From Bacillota bacterium (GTDB lineage: Bacteria > Bacillota > Clostridia > Lachnospirales > Lachnospiraceae): 64,000 nt of DNA. Position numbers and translations under genes: made by a program. The DNA is taken from contig JAEYLX010000032.1 in NCBI GenBank assembly GCA_023407575.1, forward strand, positions 248,001-312,000. The letters run 5' to 3'. A model generated the notes under the pieces. It did not search any database. It had not been told where the DNA came from and saw only the letters and a program-made list of their open reading frames with translations. Shown here in pieces: positions 19,101 to 26,954 of this stretch; position 1 is the stretch's first letter; every line of letters begins with the position of its first letter.

Positions 19101-19473
19101 GTACGAGTTTGCATTGAAAGAAGCTGGTGTTAGTAATCAGATTTGCTGTGTAACGGATAAAGAGGTAAATCCAAGTATTTTAATCTATCCAATCGCATAT
19201 CAAGATTGTACGCTGTACACCCTTGTAAATGAAGGGGAAGATTCCTCGATTTCCTTTACGGATCTCGCAACGGGTACTAAGGTTAAGGCTTTTGTTAAGG
19301 GACAAAGAGGTGCAAAACTTTGGATTGATAAAAACGGTGAATTGCTGGGAGCATATATGAATGACCTGCTGATGGTTAATGATAATGAAATCAATCCCAA
19401 CGGTGACATCTCATTTTTTATAGAGAATGGACAAATACATTATAGTAATGAAGTGCGAAAAATGCCAAGGTAA
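16186..19473 (+). CDS. Large clan GH-A glycosidase-like protein (GH42/GH5-like barrel)
   Basis: A 1095-residue cytoplasmic protein. The start is TTG at 16186, set by AAGGGAG six bases upstream. Residues 1-380 form an N-terminal region that I do not recognise, partly beta-rich (TVDIRFKNASYNASQQYVLTVSLL). A TIM barrel follows at about 395-740, with GTTYFTTDVYRNCF, acid/base Glu527 in DAINEPSYS and nucleophile Glu692 in CCAQELGVYH. This is the layout of GH-A retaining enzymes. The region around 745-930 resembles a beta-galactosidase trimerisation fold (PKLIIFPAAQMLTEETW, KTVLISGC). Position and barrel suggest a beta-galactosidase or beta-mannosidase-like role. No known family signature is complete, so it may be a new branch. 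Confidence 0.65.
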   Translation: MKNFGSKTVGILFSEQVENTVNKAVIIAAINRIMEQYDIRIEVKNICAETLLEAGDLDDNSTKPELLVNLLGPYYPEEGLGELLRYYQRGGSLFNIGVKPFSVPYIKKDDKLSYFEESNDAPRAFRVLDEYVSTGSMGEGHTLDVLDSRYEFLREMYTAGEFTDMEETYGVNYHFGSTAEETVDWPDEVGDIEAKLITICGWRDENHRLLSVPITKVIHRSSGDFTLLNFTPRKMNYYNSEAGIKFLSELIFRELLDSVSLTISSEYARYTEEETPNLTVDIRFKNASYNASQQYVLTVSLLHQHNHELINEYSYEDINNSGDIYARFLQLENLAEGFYRVEAELRTSGITLAKDVTGFYKLSNETISKVTKEFKPLTIDTNKSTDFCIQEDKIYPIHGTTYFTTDVYRNCFTSLNVHLCDQEMHTIKEMGFNLIRTGIWQKYNKFYEDEGSIKEVSLRALDAFFFTAARHGLPVQFVLGAYVFNHWNRKQCPIHNPEAREKTIIAFSSFAKRFGNWSNVSVDAINEPSYSIPGRWTTARPSGDEYERIHFVQWLKEKYNNDITLLRKVWGVAAVTYTTFEDINVPTLEQFSRGYDRKDVYHNYAMTADFNSFARESYSGWVADLRHAVKSVNPNMLFMMGRDESLRVPSQQYEVYQGHFDMVNWHQWHEDSAIFAEYFLNRVRGIPCCAQELGVYHYDDLRGNMRMTEQEYAQVLERKLLYSFGNWVQWQLNSDANMLDNCEIALGLLRADKSETSHMKITRLLTFIEEKMAGYMSGRQEEKVEILTIHPSSLYYSADSRFAKRGIFNSLFALHYHLKMQSDLVLEECFKEDNLTQIGNPKLIIFPAAQMLTEETWNLLVKYMKAGKTVLISGCAELNQYGSYCNRFEQLGIKTEVCNSNSVERIKIDETTYYTSFRECVGFMNPSKVLNKVIYTKDRENKVQVFSIGLGKLIHCPIALEIGDSLEVVAKLYEFALKEAGVSNQICCVTDKEVNPSILIYPIAYQDCTLYTLVNEGEDSSISFTDLATGTKVKAFVKGQRGAKLWIDKNGELLGAYMNDLLMVNDNEINPNGDISFFIENGQIHYSNEVRKMPR

Positions 19474-19582
19474 GGCAGTAACATGGACTAGAAAGGAATT
19501 GATTTTTCGAGGTCCTGTAAATAAAGATAAGTATTCCTGCAACCTAAAGGTTGTAGGTACCCAGAAAGGCATGGTTGTATAA

Positions 19583-20602
19583 ATGAGCAATGTAAAAATT
19601 ATAGGCGAAGCATTAAAAAATATTCCTTGGCAGGAAAGAAAAGCTGATGATACAAGCGTTATATGGCGACACACGGAAAATCCAATTATTGATTGGAACC
19701 CAACACCAAGCACCGCAAGAGTATTTAACAGTGCAGTGGTTCCGTTCGGTGATGGATTTGCAGGAGTCTTTCGTGCGGACCACAAGCATGGGAAAGCAAT
19801 GCTGCACGTTGGCCATAGTAAGGATGGACTTAAATGGGATATTACGGATGAAGAGATTCAATGGAAGGATGAAAGTGGTCAGCCCTATCAACCAACCTAT
19901 GCGTATGATCCAAGAGTGGTAAAACTTGAGGATACCTATTACGTCGTTTGGTGTACAGAGTTTGGTGGACCTACCCTTGGACTTGGTATGACAAAAGATT
20001 TTAAGGAATTCACTCGTCTGGAAAATACCTTTGTTCCCTTTAATCGTAATGGAGTATTATTCCCTAGAAAAATTAATGACAAGTATATGCTGCTTAGTAG
20101 ACCAAGTGATAGTGGACATACTCCTTTCGGTGATATATTCCTTAGTGAAAGCCCTGATTTAGTGCATTGGGGAAAACATAGAAGGGTGATGACCAGAGGT
20201 GGTTCCGGTTGGTGGCAGGGATTAAAAATTGGTGCCGGACCTATTCCGATTGAGACCACAGAAGGTTGGCTCTTAATTTACCATGGCGTTTCAGGAACTT
20301 GTAACGGCTATGTTTATAGTATCGGAGCTGCACTTTTAGACCTTGATTGTCCTTCCAAGGTGTTATATCGTACCAGAGATTATATTCTGACGCCAGAGAA
20401 AGCTTATGAAACAGTTGGCTTTGTACCAAATGTATGCTTCCCTTGCGCAACTCTGTGTGATGCAGAAACCGGCAGAATAACTGTGTATTACGGTGCCGCA
20501 GATACCTATGTTGCAGTGGCTTACACCAGAGTCGAAGAGTTAATTGAATATATCAAGAATAATTCCGAATTACTTTCAGGAGATGCTGTGGAATTCAGAT
20601 AA
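19583..20602 (+). CDS. GH130 glycoside phosphorylase (beta-mannoside type)
   Basis: A 339-residue five-bladed propeller enzyme. Asp109 in AYDPRVVKLEDTYYV is the expected proton donor of GH130. Other family features are TARVFNSAVVPFGDGFAGVFR, WCTEFGGPTLGLGMT and the C-terminal YYGAADTYVAVA. Family members split beta-1,4- or beta-1,2-mannosides with phosphate, giving mannose-1-phosphate, which saves ATP; a few are hydrolases. The ribosome site is weak (AAAGG at a long distance). A hairpin (CCTGCAACCT with AGGTTGTAGG) stands 20-45 bp upstream, so translation may be controlled. The lipoprotein of the importer follows after 254 bp. Confidence 0.88.
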   Translation: MSNVKIIGEALKNIPWQERKADDTSVIWRHTENPIIDWNPTPSTARVFNSAVVPFGDGFAGVFRADHKHGKAMLHVGHSKDGLKWDITDEEIQWKDESGQPYQPTYAYDPRVVKLEDTYYVVWCTEFGGPTLGLGMTKDFKEFTRLENTFVPFNRNGVLFPRKINDKYMLLSRPSDSGHTPFGDIFLSESPDLVHWGKHRRVMTRGGSGWWQGLKIGAGPIPIETTEGWLLIYHGVSGTCNGYVYSIGAALLDLDCPSKVLYRTRDYILTPEKAYETVGFVPNVCFPCATLCDAETGRITVYYGAADTYVAVAYTRVEELIEYIKNNSELLSGDAVEFR

Positions 20603-20617
20603 ATAGGAGTTTTCACC

Positions 20618-20656
20618 ATCTGATTTTTACACCAAAAATACTGACTACATCACATT
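20618..20656 (+). promoter_or_regulatory. Conserved 39-nt upstream block, site B (possible YesN operator)
   Basis: Partner of 11979-12017: ATCTGATTTTTACACCAAAA, six variable bases, then ACTACATCACATT. The 20-base left part differs at one position. It lies 200 bp before the lipoprotein start. A TATAAT-like CTATAATTAG occurs about 20 bp further on, so the block could sit just upstream of a promoter. Confidence 0.55.
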
Positions 20657-20742
20657 CCTTTTCTATTATTAATACGCTATAATTAGCTCAAGAGGTCAGA
20701 TAATAATGAATTTTGTCACATTATGACAGTTTTTTACTGTCG

Positions 20743-20786
20743 TGAAAACGGTTTTGATTAGAAACTTAAGTTAGAAACTAATCAAA
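20743..20786 (+). promoter_or_regulatory. cre-like site and adjoining hairpin upstream of lipoprotein
   Basis: TGAAAACGGTTTTG (20743-20756) resembles the catabolite-response element consensus in its left half and central CG, but lacks the final CA. It overlaps the left arm of a hairpin: TTTGATTAG (20753-20761) pairs with CTAATCAAA (20778-20786), and the loop contains the palindrome AACTTAAGTT. Catabolite control would suit a sugar importer. Neither element is strong enough to be sure. Confidence 0.35.
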
Positions 20787-20856
20787 TCACACTTATAACA
20801 ATAAGCCTCTTTTGAGGCAGTTGTAAATAAATTTAAATCAAAAAAGGAGGATTTTT

Positions 20857-22506
20857 GTGAAAAATTTAAGAAGAATTATCTCAGCTATCTTAGTACTTAT
20901 CATGGTTACAAGCGCATTTACAGCATGCTCCAGTAATAAAGAAAAAGATAGTACCGATCCAGGTAAAACGGATGGCACTGTAAAAGAGGATGGTGGAACT
21001 ACTGGGGAAACAGAGAATCCATACGCTGATAAAATAACCTTTACTATGAGTGCAATTGATGCGGAAAAAGCAGGTTTAACTGAAAATGGGGAAGTTGCTG
21101 CTAATTTCAAATGGTTATGTGATACCTTTAATGTAGATTTTGATTTTTGGCCTCTTACCTGGTCCAATTATGTAGATCAGACTCGTATGTGGATTAACTC
21201 TGATTCAGCTCCAGACATTATGATGTTAGACGTTGCACCTACTCGTTACAGTGAATACCTTGAATGGGTAGATGCTGGATTACTTAGAGCATATGATCTT
21301 GATACTTATCCAAATCTTAAGGCAGCCTTTGATAACATGGTGACTGGTAAGAAATTTGCTGTAGATAATAAGCTTTATGCCTGGCCAGCAGCAATGGACA
21401 CCAGCAAATACAACTTTTCAATTCCACAAGGCTATATCTATCGTAAAGATTGGGCAAAATCCGTTGGTTTATACAAAGAAGACAACATCTATACCTGGGA
21501 TGAGTGGTTAACCCTTGTTGAAACTGTTATTGCTAAGGATCCAGGCCAAAATGGTGCTAAGAACACCATCGGTATTCTTACCGGTGCAAGCTGGGCATTC
21601 CCTAAATACATCACCGGGTCCATTGCTCCTTATTTAGTATCCTTTGAACAGGCAGCTGATGGTACCTGGAACTGGGGGGCAGCTTCCGCTAATAGCCTTG
21701 AGGCAGTAAAGACAACAAAGGATTTATATGACAGAGGTATCATCTGGGCGGATCAACCGATGGTTCAGGATGGTGATGCAGTGAATAACTTTGCAGCGGG
21801 TAAACTTTTTGCAGCAACAGCATATAACACAACTGTTGGTGAAATGGATAAGATTAGAAAGACCTTTGAAGATGCAAATGCTGATATTAATTCTCAGGAA
21901 GCAATGGATTTAGCATTTGTAAAAGGAGCAGATGGTAAGTTCCTTACCTGGCAGACCAATGACCAATGGTCGCAAACTGCAATGAGCCATAGCATTTCAG
22001 ATGAGAAAGCAGCTAGATGGCAGGCAGTTCTTGATTACTTAGTATCTGATGAAGGTTACTATTTCCGTAATTATGGTATCAAGGATGTTGATTGGAAATA
22101 TGAAGGCGAAGAAGTTGTTTGTTTATGGAAACAAGATGAAAACGGTGAATTTATTAATCCATACAGCAATGGTACTTGGCCATGGGCTCGTACCGGTGGT
22201 AACAGTGATGCGTTTGCATTAATCAGTCCTTCCTATCCTCAATGGGAACGTGATATTTATCTTAATGCAATGGAAATCTTCAGCGATGAAAGCCAGACCA
22301 CAATTATTCCTGTAAATGCTGATTTCTCCTTCTACACTTCTGAATCTTACGCAAATGCTACTTCAGGTCTAGAGAATGAAACCTATACAAAGATAGCAGA
22401 ATTATTAACCTCAAAAGACATTGAAGCAGATTGGACTGCTTGGGTAAACCAGAAGCTTCCAGAAGTTCAATCCGCATTGGAAGAGCTTAATACAAATGTA
22501 AAGTAA
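20857..22506 (+). CDS. Sugar-binding lipoprotein, LplA/YtcQ type
   Basis: A 549-residue binding protein with GTG start and a very strong site (AAAAAGGAGG, 6 nt away). The signal peptide ends in a lipobox FTAC, followed by an acidic, Thr/Gly-rich linker (SSNKEKDSTDPGKTDG). The length and the extended C-lobe (WPLTWSNYVDQTRMW, PDIMMLDVAPTRY, GYIYRKDWAKSVG) match LplA-type proteins that partner LplB/LplC permeases. It is therefore the probable receptor for the permeases at 12069 and 13047, although seven genes separate them. A hairpin follows the gene, as often seen where a binding protein must be made in excess over downstream products. Confidence 0.9.
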   Translation: MKNLRRIISAILVLIMVTSAFTACSSNKEKDSTDPGKTDGTVKEDGGTTGETENPYADKITFTMSAIDAEKAGLTENGEVAANFKWLCDTFNVDFDFWPLTWSNYVDQTRMWINSDSAPDIMMLDVAPTRYSEYLEWVDAGLLRAYDLDTYPNLKAAFDNMVTGKKFAVDNKLYAWPAAMDTSKYNFSIPQGYIYRKDWAKSVGLYKEDNIYTWDEWLTLVETVIAKDPGQNGAKNTIGILTGASWAFPKYITGSIAPYLVSFEQAADGTWNWGAASANSLEAVKTTKDLYDRGIIWADQPMVQDGDAVNNFAAGKLFAATAYNTTVGEMDKIRKTFEDANADINSQEAMDLAFVKGADGKFLTWQTNDQWSQTAMSHSISDEKAARWQAVLDYLVSDEGYYFRNYGIKDVDWKYEGEEVVCLWKQDENGEFINPYSNGTWPWARTGGNSDAFALISPSYPQWERDIYLNAMEIFSDESQTTIIPVNADFSFYTSESYANATSGLENETYTKIAELLTSKDIEADWTAWVNQKLPEVQSALEELNTNVK

Positions 22507-22554
22507 GGTTAGAGTTACAAACAAGGAACAACAAATCAATACAATGAATTATTT

Positions 22555-22581
22555 AAGGGAACTCATTCATTGGGTTCCCTT
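22555..22581 (+). terminator. Hairpin after the lipoprotein gene (partial terminator or stabiliser)
   Basis: AAGGGAAC pairs with GTTCCCTT around an 11-nt loop, 49 bp after the stop. It is followed by ATTAAAAAG with no T-tract, so it is a poor intrinsic terminator and may protect the 3' end of the abundant lipoprotein message. Confidence 0.5.
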
Positions 22582-22680
22582 ATTAAAAAGACAGCATTCT
22601 GATTAAGCGTCAAAAGCCAAGTTGTAAATCGACTTTTGACATCTTAATGATATAGAAAATAGCGCAGATTGGAGAAAAGT

Positions 22681-24195
22681 ATGAATTTTCATGGTAAGGG
22701 TATGTATCAGTGGGATACCTGGTACTGCAAAAAGAAGGATACAGAGGAAGTTCATGCTTTCTATCTTCAGGATCTAAGACCAGAAAGTGAGCGTTCTCGA
22801 TTTGAAGCAGATAGCCTGGGGCATGCGGTATCCTATAACTTACTGGATTGGGAAGAACTGCCGTCTGCAATAACACCGGAACCTGTGGGTGAAACAGGTG
22901 ATTTGACCAATTGGACTGGATCTACGTTGGAACATGAAGGTAAGTATTATATGTTCTATACCATAAGATCATCTTCCAGTGATGGTAAACATCAATACAT
23001 TGGTCTGGCAACCAGCGAGGATATGTACCAATGGGAAAAGTATAGCGGCAATCCGATACTTTCACCTGATCCACGCTGGTACAACACCTTACAGAATACT
23101 TCTATCAATAACATAATGGATTGCCGTGATTTAATGGTAGTTAAGCATGATAAGCGTCCCGGTTATTATGGCGTATATGCTACCAGAATACCCACGGAAG
23201 AGTTACCTGAAGGTGCCGTGTTTGCAGGTGCTTATACAGAAGACCTTATTCATTGGGAGCAAACACCTCCCATATTACACTCGAAACAAAATCAATACTC
23301 CATCGTTGAGATGCCGGACTTGTTTGAGTTCGAAGGCAAATGGTATCTCACTTGGTTAGAAGATACCTCTTATGGAAAAAGAGAAATACTTAGAGATATG
23401 TTTTTAACCAGTGGAACCGTATATGCAGTAGCTGATAAATTAGAAGGTCCCTACCTAGAACCCGAAGACAATATTTTGATTGCATCGATGGGCTTTAATG
23501 GTTTAAGTTGCCGTACGGTTGATTTTAAAGGAAAGAAATATGTTATATATACCATGGCAGAACGTGTGAAGGAAAATGATACAAAACACACTTTTGGTGC
23601 TTTGGCTCTGCCAAAAGAAATTAAGGTAATAGAAGGAAAACTTTCTGCTTGCATTGCAACTGATTTACTACAGGAGAAGCTGCGAGAGTATCTGATAGCA
23701 TCAGATAAATTACCAGAGCAAATGAAATTTTATAATTGCCATGAAACCCCTGGGAGATGGAAGGAAGATAATAACGCCATCTTTGGAAGTGTTCGAACAA
23801 CCTGGGCCAGGTACACCGTTGATGTCAAAACGGATAATTTCCTATATTCGGCTAATGTTACCGTAACAAATGGGGTGGCAGCAGGATTATTAATCAGACA
23901 GGGTGAGAATAAATCAGGTGGAGTGGCTTTGCTTGATTATAAACGTCAGCTACTAATGTTCTGTACGGTCCCTAGATTCCAAATCGTTGATATGCGTAAA
24001 TTAAAACTTGAGTTTGGAAGGTCCTATCATCTGCAAGTGATTGGAAATGACAAATTCATTGAAGTGTATGTGGATAGCGTTCTGATGCTCCAGTTTGTTT
24101 GGTATTTCTCTTTTGAAGGAAGACTTGGAATGCTGCTTGATAGAGCAGAGGGAAGTTTTGATAACATCAGTGCGCAGAGACTGGAGATAAATTAA
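22681..24195 (+). CDS. GH32-like (clan GH-J) glycosidase with C-terminal lectin-like domain
   Basis: A 504-residue protein. The start at 22681 was chosen because GGAG lies six bases before it; a TTG twelve bases upstream overlaps that site. The propeller (about 1-340) keeps the acidic triad of GH32 in altered surroundings: Asp12 in YQWDTWYCK instead of NDP, Asp150 in DCRDLMVVK instead of RDP, and Glu210 in IVEMPDLF instead of EC. A beta-sandwich of about 150 residues follows (GLLIRQGENKSGGVALLDY, FEGRLGMLLDRAEGSFDN), like the concanavalin-type domains of GH32 or CBM66. There is no signal peptide. The changed motifs argue against a standard fructosidase, so the substrate is open. Confidence 0.62.
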   Translation: MNFHGKGMYQWDTWYCKKKDTEEVHAFYLQDLRPESERSRFEADSLGHAVSYNLLDWEELPSAITPEPVGETGDLTNWTGSTLEHEGKYYMFYTIRSSSSDGKHQYIGLATSEDMYQWEKYSGNPILSPDPRWYNTLQNTSINNIMDCRDLMVVKHDKRPGYYGVYATRIPTEELPEGAVFAGAYTEDLIHWEQTPPILHSKQNQYSIVEMPDLFEFEGKWYLTWLEDTSYGKREILRDMFLTSGTVYAVADKLEGPYLEPEDNILIASMGFNGLSCRTVDFKGKKYVIYTMAERVKENDTKHTFGALALPKEIKVIEGKLSACIATDLLQEKLREYLIASDKLPEQMKFYNCHETPGRWKEDNNAIFGSVRTTWARYTVDVKTDNFLYSANVTVTNGVAAGLLIRQGENKSGGVALLDYKRQLLMFCTVPRFQIVDMRKLKLEFGRSYHLQVIGNDKFIEVYVDSVLMLQFVWYFSFEGRLGMLLDRAEGSFDNISAQRLEIN

Positions 24196-24196
24196 G

Positions 24197-24409
24197 AATA
24201 AGAGAACAACTGATAATAAGAGAACAATTGATAATAAGAGAACAACTGATAATAAGAGAACAATTGATAATAAGAGAATAACTGATAATAAGAGAACAAT
24301 TGATAATAAGAGAATAACTGATAATAAGAGAACAACTGATAATAAGAGAACAACTAGGAATAAGAGAACAACTAAGAATAAGAAAACAACTGATAATAAA
24401 ATAACTGAT
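24197..24409 (+). repeat. 18-bp tandem array, about 12 units
   Basis: Eleven units of 18 bp and one shortened unit, of the type AATAAGAGAACAACTGAT, begin one base after the TAA of the preceding gene. Units alternate between AACAACTGAT, AACAATTGAT and AATAACTGAT, a higher-order pattern. The last three full units carry further changes (CTAGG, CTAAG, AAGAAAACA). It fills most of the 292-bp gap before the DUF4038 gene. Two of the three forward frames stay open through the array but have no start codon. Confidence 0.93.
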
Positions 24410-24487
24410 AATTATAGAGGAACCAAAGTATGTAGTAGATAATAAAACTTTAGAGAAACACTAATACGTATGGGAATGGAGCTAAGT

Positions 24488-26122
24488 ATGATTTCAATAA
24501 ATCGGTTACAGAACAAAGTAATAGAAATATACCTTACAAACAATGTGAAAATAGAAAATCCATTTTGGGATATTGAAATAAAAGCGATTTTTTGCCATAA
24601 AGAGCAACAAATAAATCAAACAGTTACTGGTTTTTATAATGGGATTGATGAAAATGGAGAGCATTCCTGGATAATCAGATGGAGGCCGATTACAGCAGGA
24701 GCTTGGAGTTGTAAGCTGGAGTCAAATTCTTGGTTGGAGGGATTTGAAGATGAAGTCGAACTTGAGATTGCCGAGGTAGAACTCAACAACAAAGGTATTC
24801 TTAAAGTGGATAATACCAAGGACTGGAAATTCTACTTTGAGAATGGAGAACCGTTTTTCCTGTTAGGAGACACCATGTACAATCTTTTTGGTGCTTATTC
24901 TTGTGGAATCGATGTCAAGTCAATCTTACAAAAGCGCAAACAGCAAGGGGTAAACTACCTACGGGTACGCATGCAAAATAGTTCTTTTCATTCTCCTGTG
25001 TATAGCAGCTGGATAAATAAGGATTGCTGGCCTTGGGGCGGAACTGCACAGTGGCCGGATTTTAAGAGTTTTAACCTGAATTATTTTAAAGCGGTGGACG
25101 ATGTTATGCAAATTGCTTCAGAACTGGAAATTGGATTAGAAGTTATCTTTGAGGCTTGGATGTTAGAATTTCCGTTCAACGACCGTGCAAGATTCATCCC
25201 GGAATATGAGGAACTTTGGTTTCAATATATTATAGCAAGATATAGTGCTTATCCTTGCGTATATATCTGGTGTCCCGCTAACGAGTATGAATTCTATCCC
25301 GAGGGTACTGCAAAATACCATTCCGAAGCAGACCGTTTTATGAAACGTATGACGAAGTTTATAAGGGAAAATGATCCTTACAAGCACCCTATTGGCGTAC
25401 ATAACTGGGGCGAAGAGACAAGTCCGCTGACAAATAGAATGAGTAATGTTCGGGATTTGGAAGTCTATCTGGTACAGACGGCTTGGGTGAAAGAATTATA
25501 TAAACCGGGAGCTGATATTGAACTCTGTGCTCATTTGGAAGAGCAGATACAACAGTTGGTACCAATTCAGGATAGGGCGACAATGCTAAGTGAATTTGGA
25601 TATGAGTTGACAGACGGACAAAGTACAGTGGATGCACATGAATTATTAAATCATCATCACACCAGAAGAGGTCAATGGAGAGCCGGATTTGCCGGTTATC
25701 CGGTAGTACATGGATTTAATAATACGTGGGGGCCGCATATGAATATTGCAACGGATTCCAGAGGTGCGGATTACCTAATTCATTATGCACGGTTTATGAC
25801 TGGAGATATAAAGTTTTATGAGATGAAGCCAAATAGAAATATCCTAATTAAGTTAAGCGGAGAAAAAGGGGAAACCCAACCAGTTTGCCTTAGTAACAGA
25901 GATGGTTCCGTTGTTGCAATCTATTACCCCGTCCAAGGAGAATGTGAACTCAATCTGACAGGTCCATTTAATGAATATTCCTATTACTGGTATAACCCTT
26001 GCAATGGTGCAAAAACAGAGCCAGAGAGTTGTTCTGGTCAATGCTTTGTAACACCTGAAGCTGACAGGAGAAAAGATTGGGTATTAGTAATTAAAAGGTT
26101 AGAAACAAGTAGAAACATATAA
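24488..26122 (+). CDS. DUF5060-DUF4038 glycosidase (GH140-like clan GH-A)
   Basis: A 544-residue cytoplasmic enzyme. The start at 24488 follows GGAG with normal spacing; an ATG at 24470 would bury that site. The N-terminal Ig-like DUF5060 domain (1-100: TVTGFYNGIDENGEHSW, WRPITAGAWSCKLES) precedes a TIM barrel of DUF4038 type (about 105-440). The barrel has FENGEPFFLLGDTMYNLF, acid/base Glu266 in WCPANEYEFY and nucleophile Glu369 in MLSEFGYELTDG. A small beta domain closes the protein. GH140 apiosidases share the DUF4038 barrel but differ in their other domains. The ApnO-like gene three genes downstream makes an apiose-linked role worth testing. Other DUF4038 members act on unknown glycosides. 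Confidence 0.72.
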   Translation: MISINRLQNKVIEIYLTNNVKIENPFWDIEIKAIFCHKEQQINQTVTGFYNGIDENGEHSWIIRWRPITAGAWSCKLESNSWLEGFEDEVELEIAEVELNNKGILKVDNTKDWKFYFENGEPFFLLGDTMYNLFGAYSCGIDVKSILQKRKQQGVNYLRVRMQNSSFHSPVYSSWINKDCWPWGGTAQWPDFKSFNLNYFKAVDDVMQIASELEIGLEVIFEAWMLEFPFNDRARFIPEYEELWFQYIIARYSAYPCVYIWCPANEYEFYPEGTAKYHSEADRFMKRMTKFIRENDPYKHPIGVHNWGEETSPLTNRMSNVRDLEVYLVQTAWVKELYKPGADIELCAHLEEQIQQLVPIQDRATMLSEFGYELTDGQSTVDAHELLNHHHTRRGQWRAGFAGYPVVHGFNNTWGPHMNIATDSRGADYLIHYARFMTGDIKFYEMKPNRNILIKLSGEKGETQPVCLSNRDGSVVAIYYPVQGECELNLTGPFNEYSYYWYNPCNGAKTEPESCSGQCFVTPEADRRKDWVLVIKRLETSRNI

Positions 26123-26136
26123 ATGGAGGTGCTCCT

Positions 26137-26898
26137 ATGATTATAGATTCACATGCTCATTTAGGCTATGACTTTGTGTTTGATGAAGAAGCAACGGAAG
26201 ATAGTTTACTTCATTATTATAAAAAGTATAAGGTGGATGGAGCAATTGTCCAGCCTTTCATCAATCGGCCTTATATTAAGAACACTACAGATATTCATAA
26301 TCGTATCTATGAATTTAGTAAAAATACTACTGGTACTCAAATATGGGGAATGGCTTCCATTAATCCTCATTTTACACCAGAGGACTATGAGAAGGAAGCG
26401 AGACGCTGTGTTGAGGAACTAGGTTTTGTTGCTCTTAAAATTACTCCAATTGCACATGCGGTACATCCTTCTTCTAAAGACGGATTACATGTGTTTGAAG
26501 TGGCAAAAAGCTTAAAGGTCCCGGTTATGGTTCATACCGGTGCAGGAGCTCCCTTTTCTGATCCGGTCAGCCTAATCAAGGCACTCACTGCTTTTAAGGA
26601 TGTGAAAGTTATACTGGCACATGGAGGCTCGGATGCTTTTTTTCAGCAGGCTTTGTATCTCGCTTCAAGTTTTGAAAATGTATATGTGGAACCAAGTTGG
26701 CTAAGCATACTTAATCTTAGAAAATTAATTGAAACCATTGGGGTATCTAGGGTTATGTTTTCGTCGGACCATGCCATCAATGTACCTGTGGAATTAATAA
26801 AATATAGAACACTGCTAGAGGATGAGGAAAACCTTGAAAGAGTATTGTCGGGGACAGCGATAGAAGTGTTCAACCTGAAACCGAAGGTTAAAGGCTAA
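26137..26898 (+). CDS. Amidohydrolase-superfamily metal-dependent hydrolase
   Basis: A 253-residue TIM-barrel protein of the amidohydrolase_2 group. The N-terminal metal pair is in DSHAHLGYD. Further ligands are likely His in VHTGAGAP and AHGG, and Asp in FSSDHAINVP. The length suits lactonases and decarboxylases of this group. It starts 14 bp after the DUF4038 gene (GGAGGTG site), so they are co-translated. Between a glycosidase and sugar dehydrogenase/isomerase genes, a lactonase opening a sugar lactone made by the oxidoreductases is an attractive role, but this is inference. Decarboxylase is the main alternative. Confidence 0.78.
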   Translation: MIIDSHAHLGYDFVFDEEATEDSLLHYYKKYKVDGAIVQPFINRPYIKNTTDIHNRIYEFSKNTTGTQIWGMASINPHFTPEDYEKEARRCVEELGFVALKITPIAHAVHPSSKDGLHVFEVAKSLKVPVMVHTGAGAPFSDPVSLIKALTAFKDVKVILAHGGSDAFFQQALYLASSFENVYVEPSWLSILNLRKLIETIGVSRVMFSSDHAINVPVELIKYRTLLEDEENLERVLSGTAIEVFNLKPKVKG

Positions 26899-26954
26899 TT
26901 TCTGCCTAGAGTGATAAGTAGATTTGTTATTATGCAGAAAGGTATCTATTTCAT

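Noticed and set aside
20805..20818. GCCTC-TTTT-GAGGC hairpin as terminator
   Set aside because: The stem is only 5 bp, no T-run follows, and it stands just before the lipoprotein ribosome site.
24197..24409. CRISPR array
   Set aside because: The units are contiguous 18-mers with no spacers and no cas genes nearby, so this is a simple tandem array.
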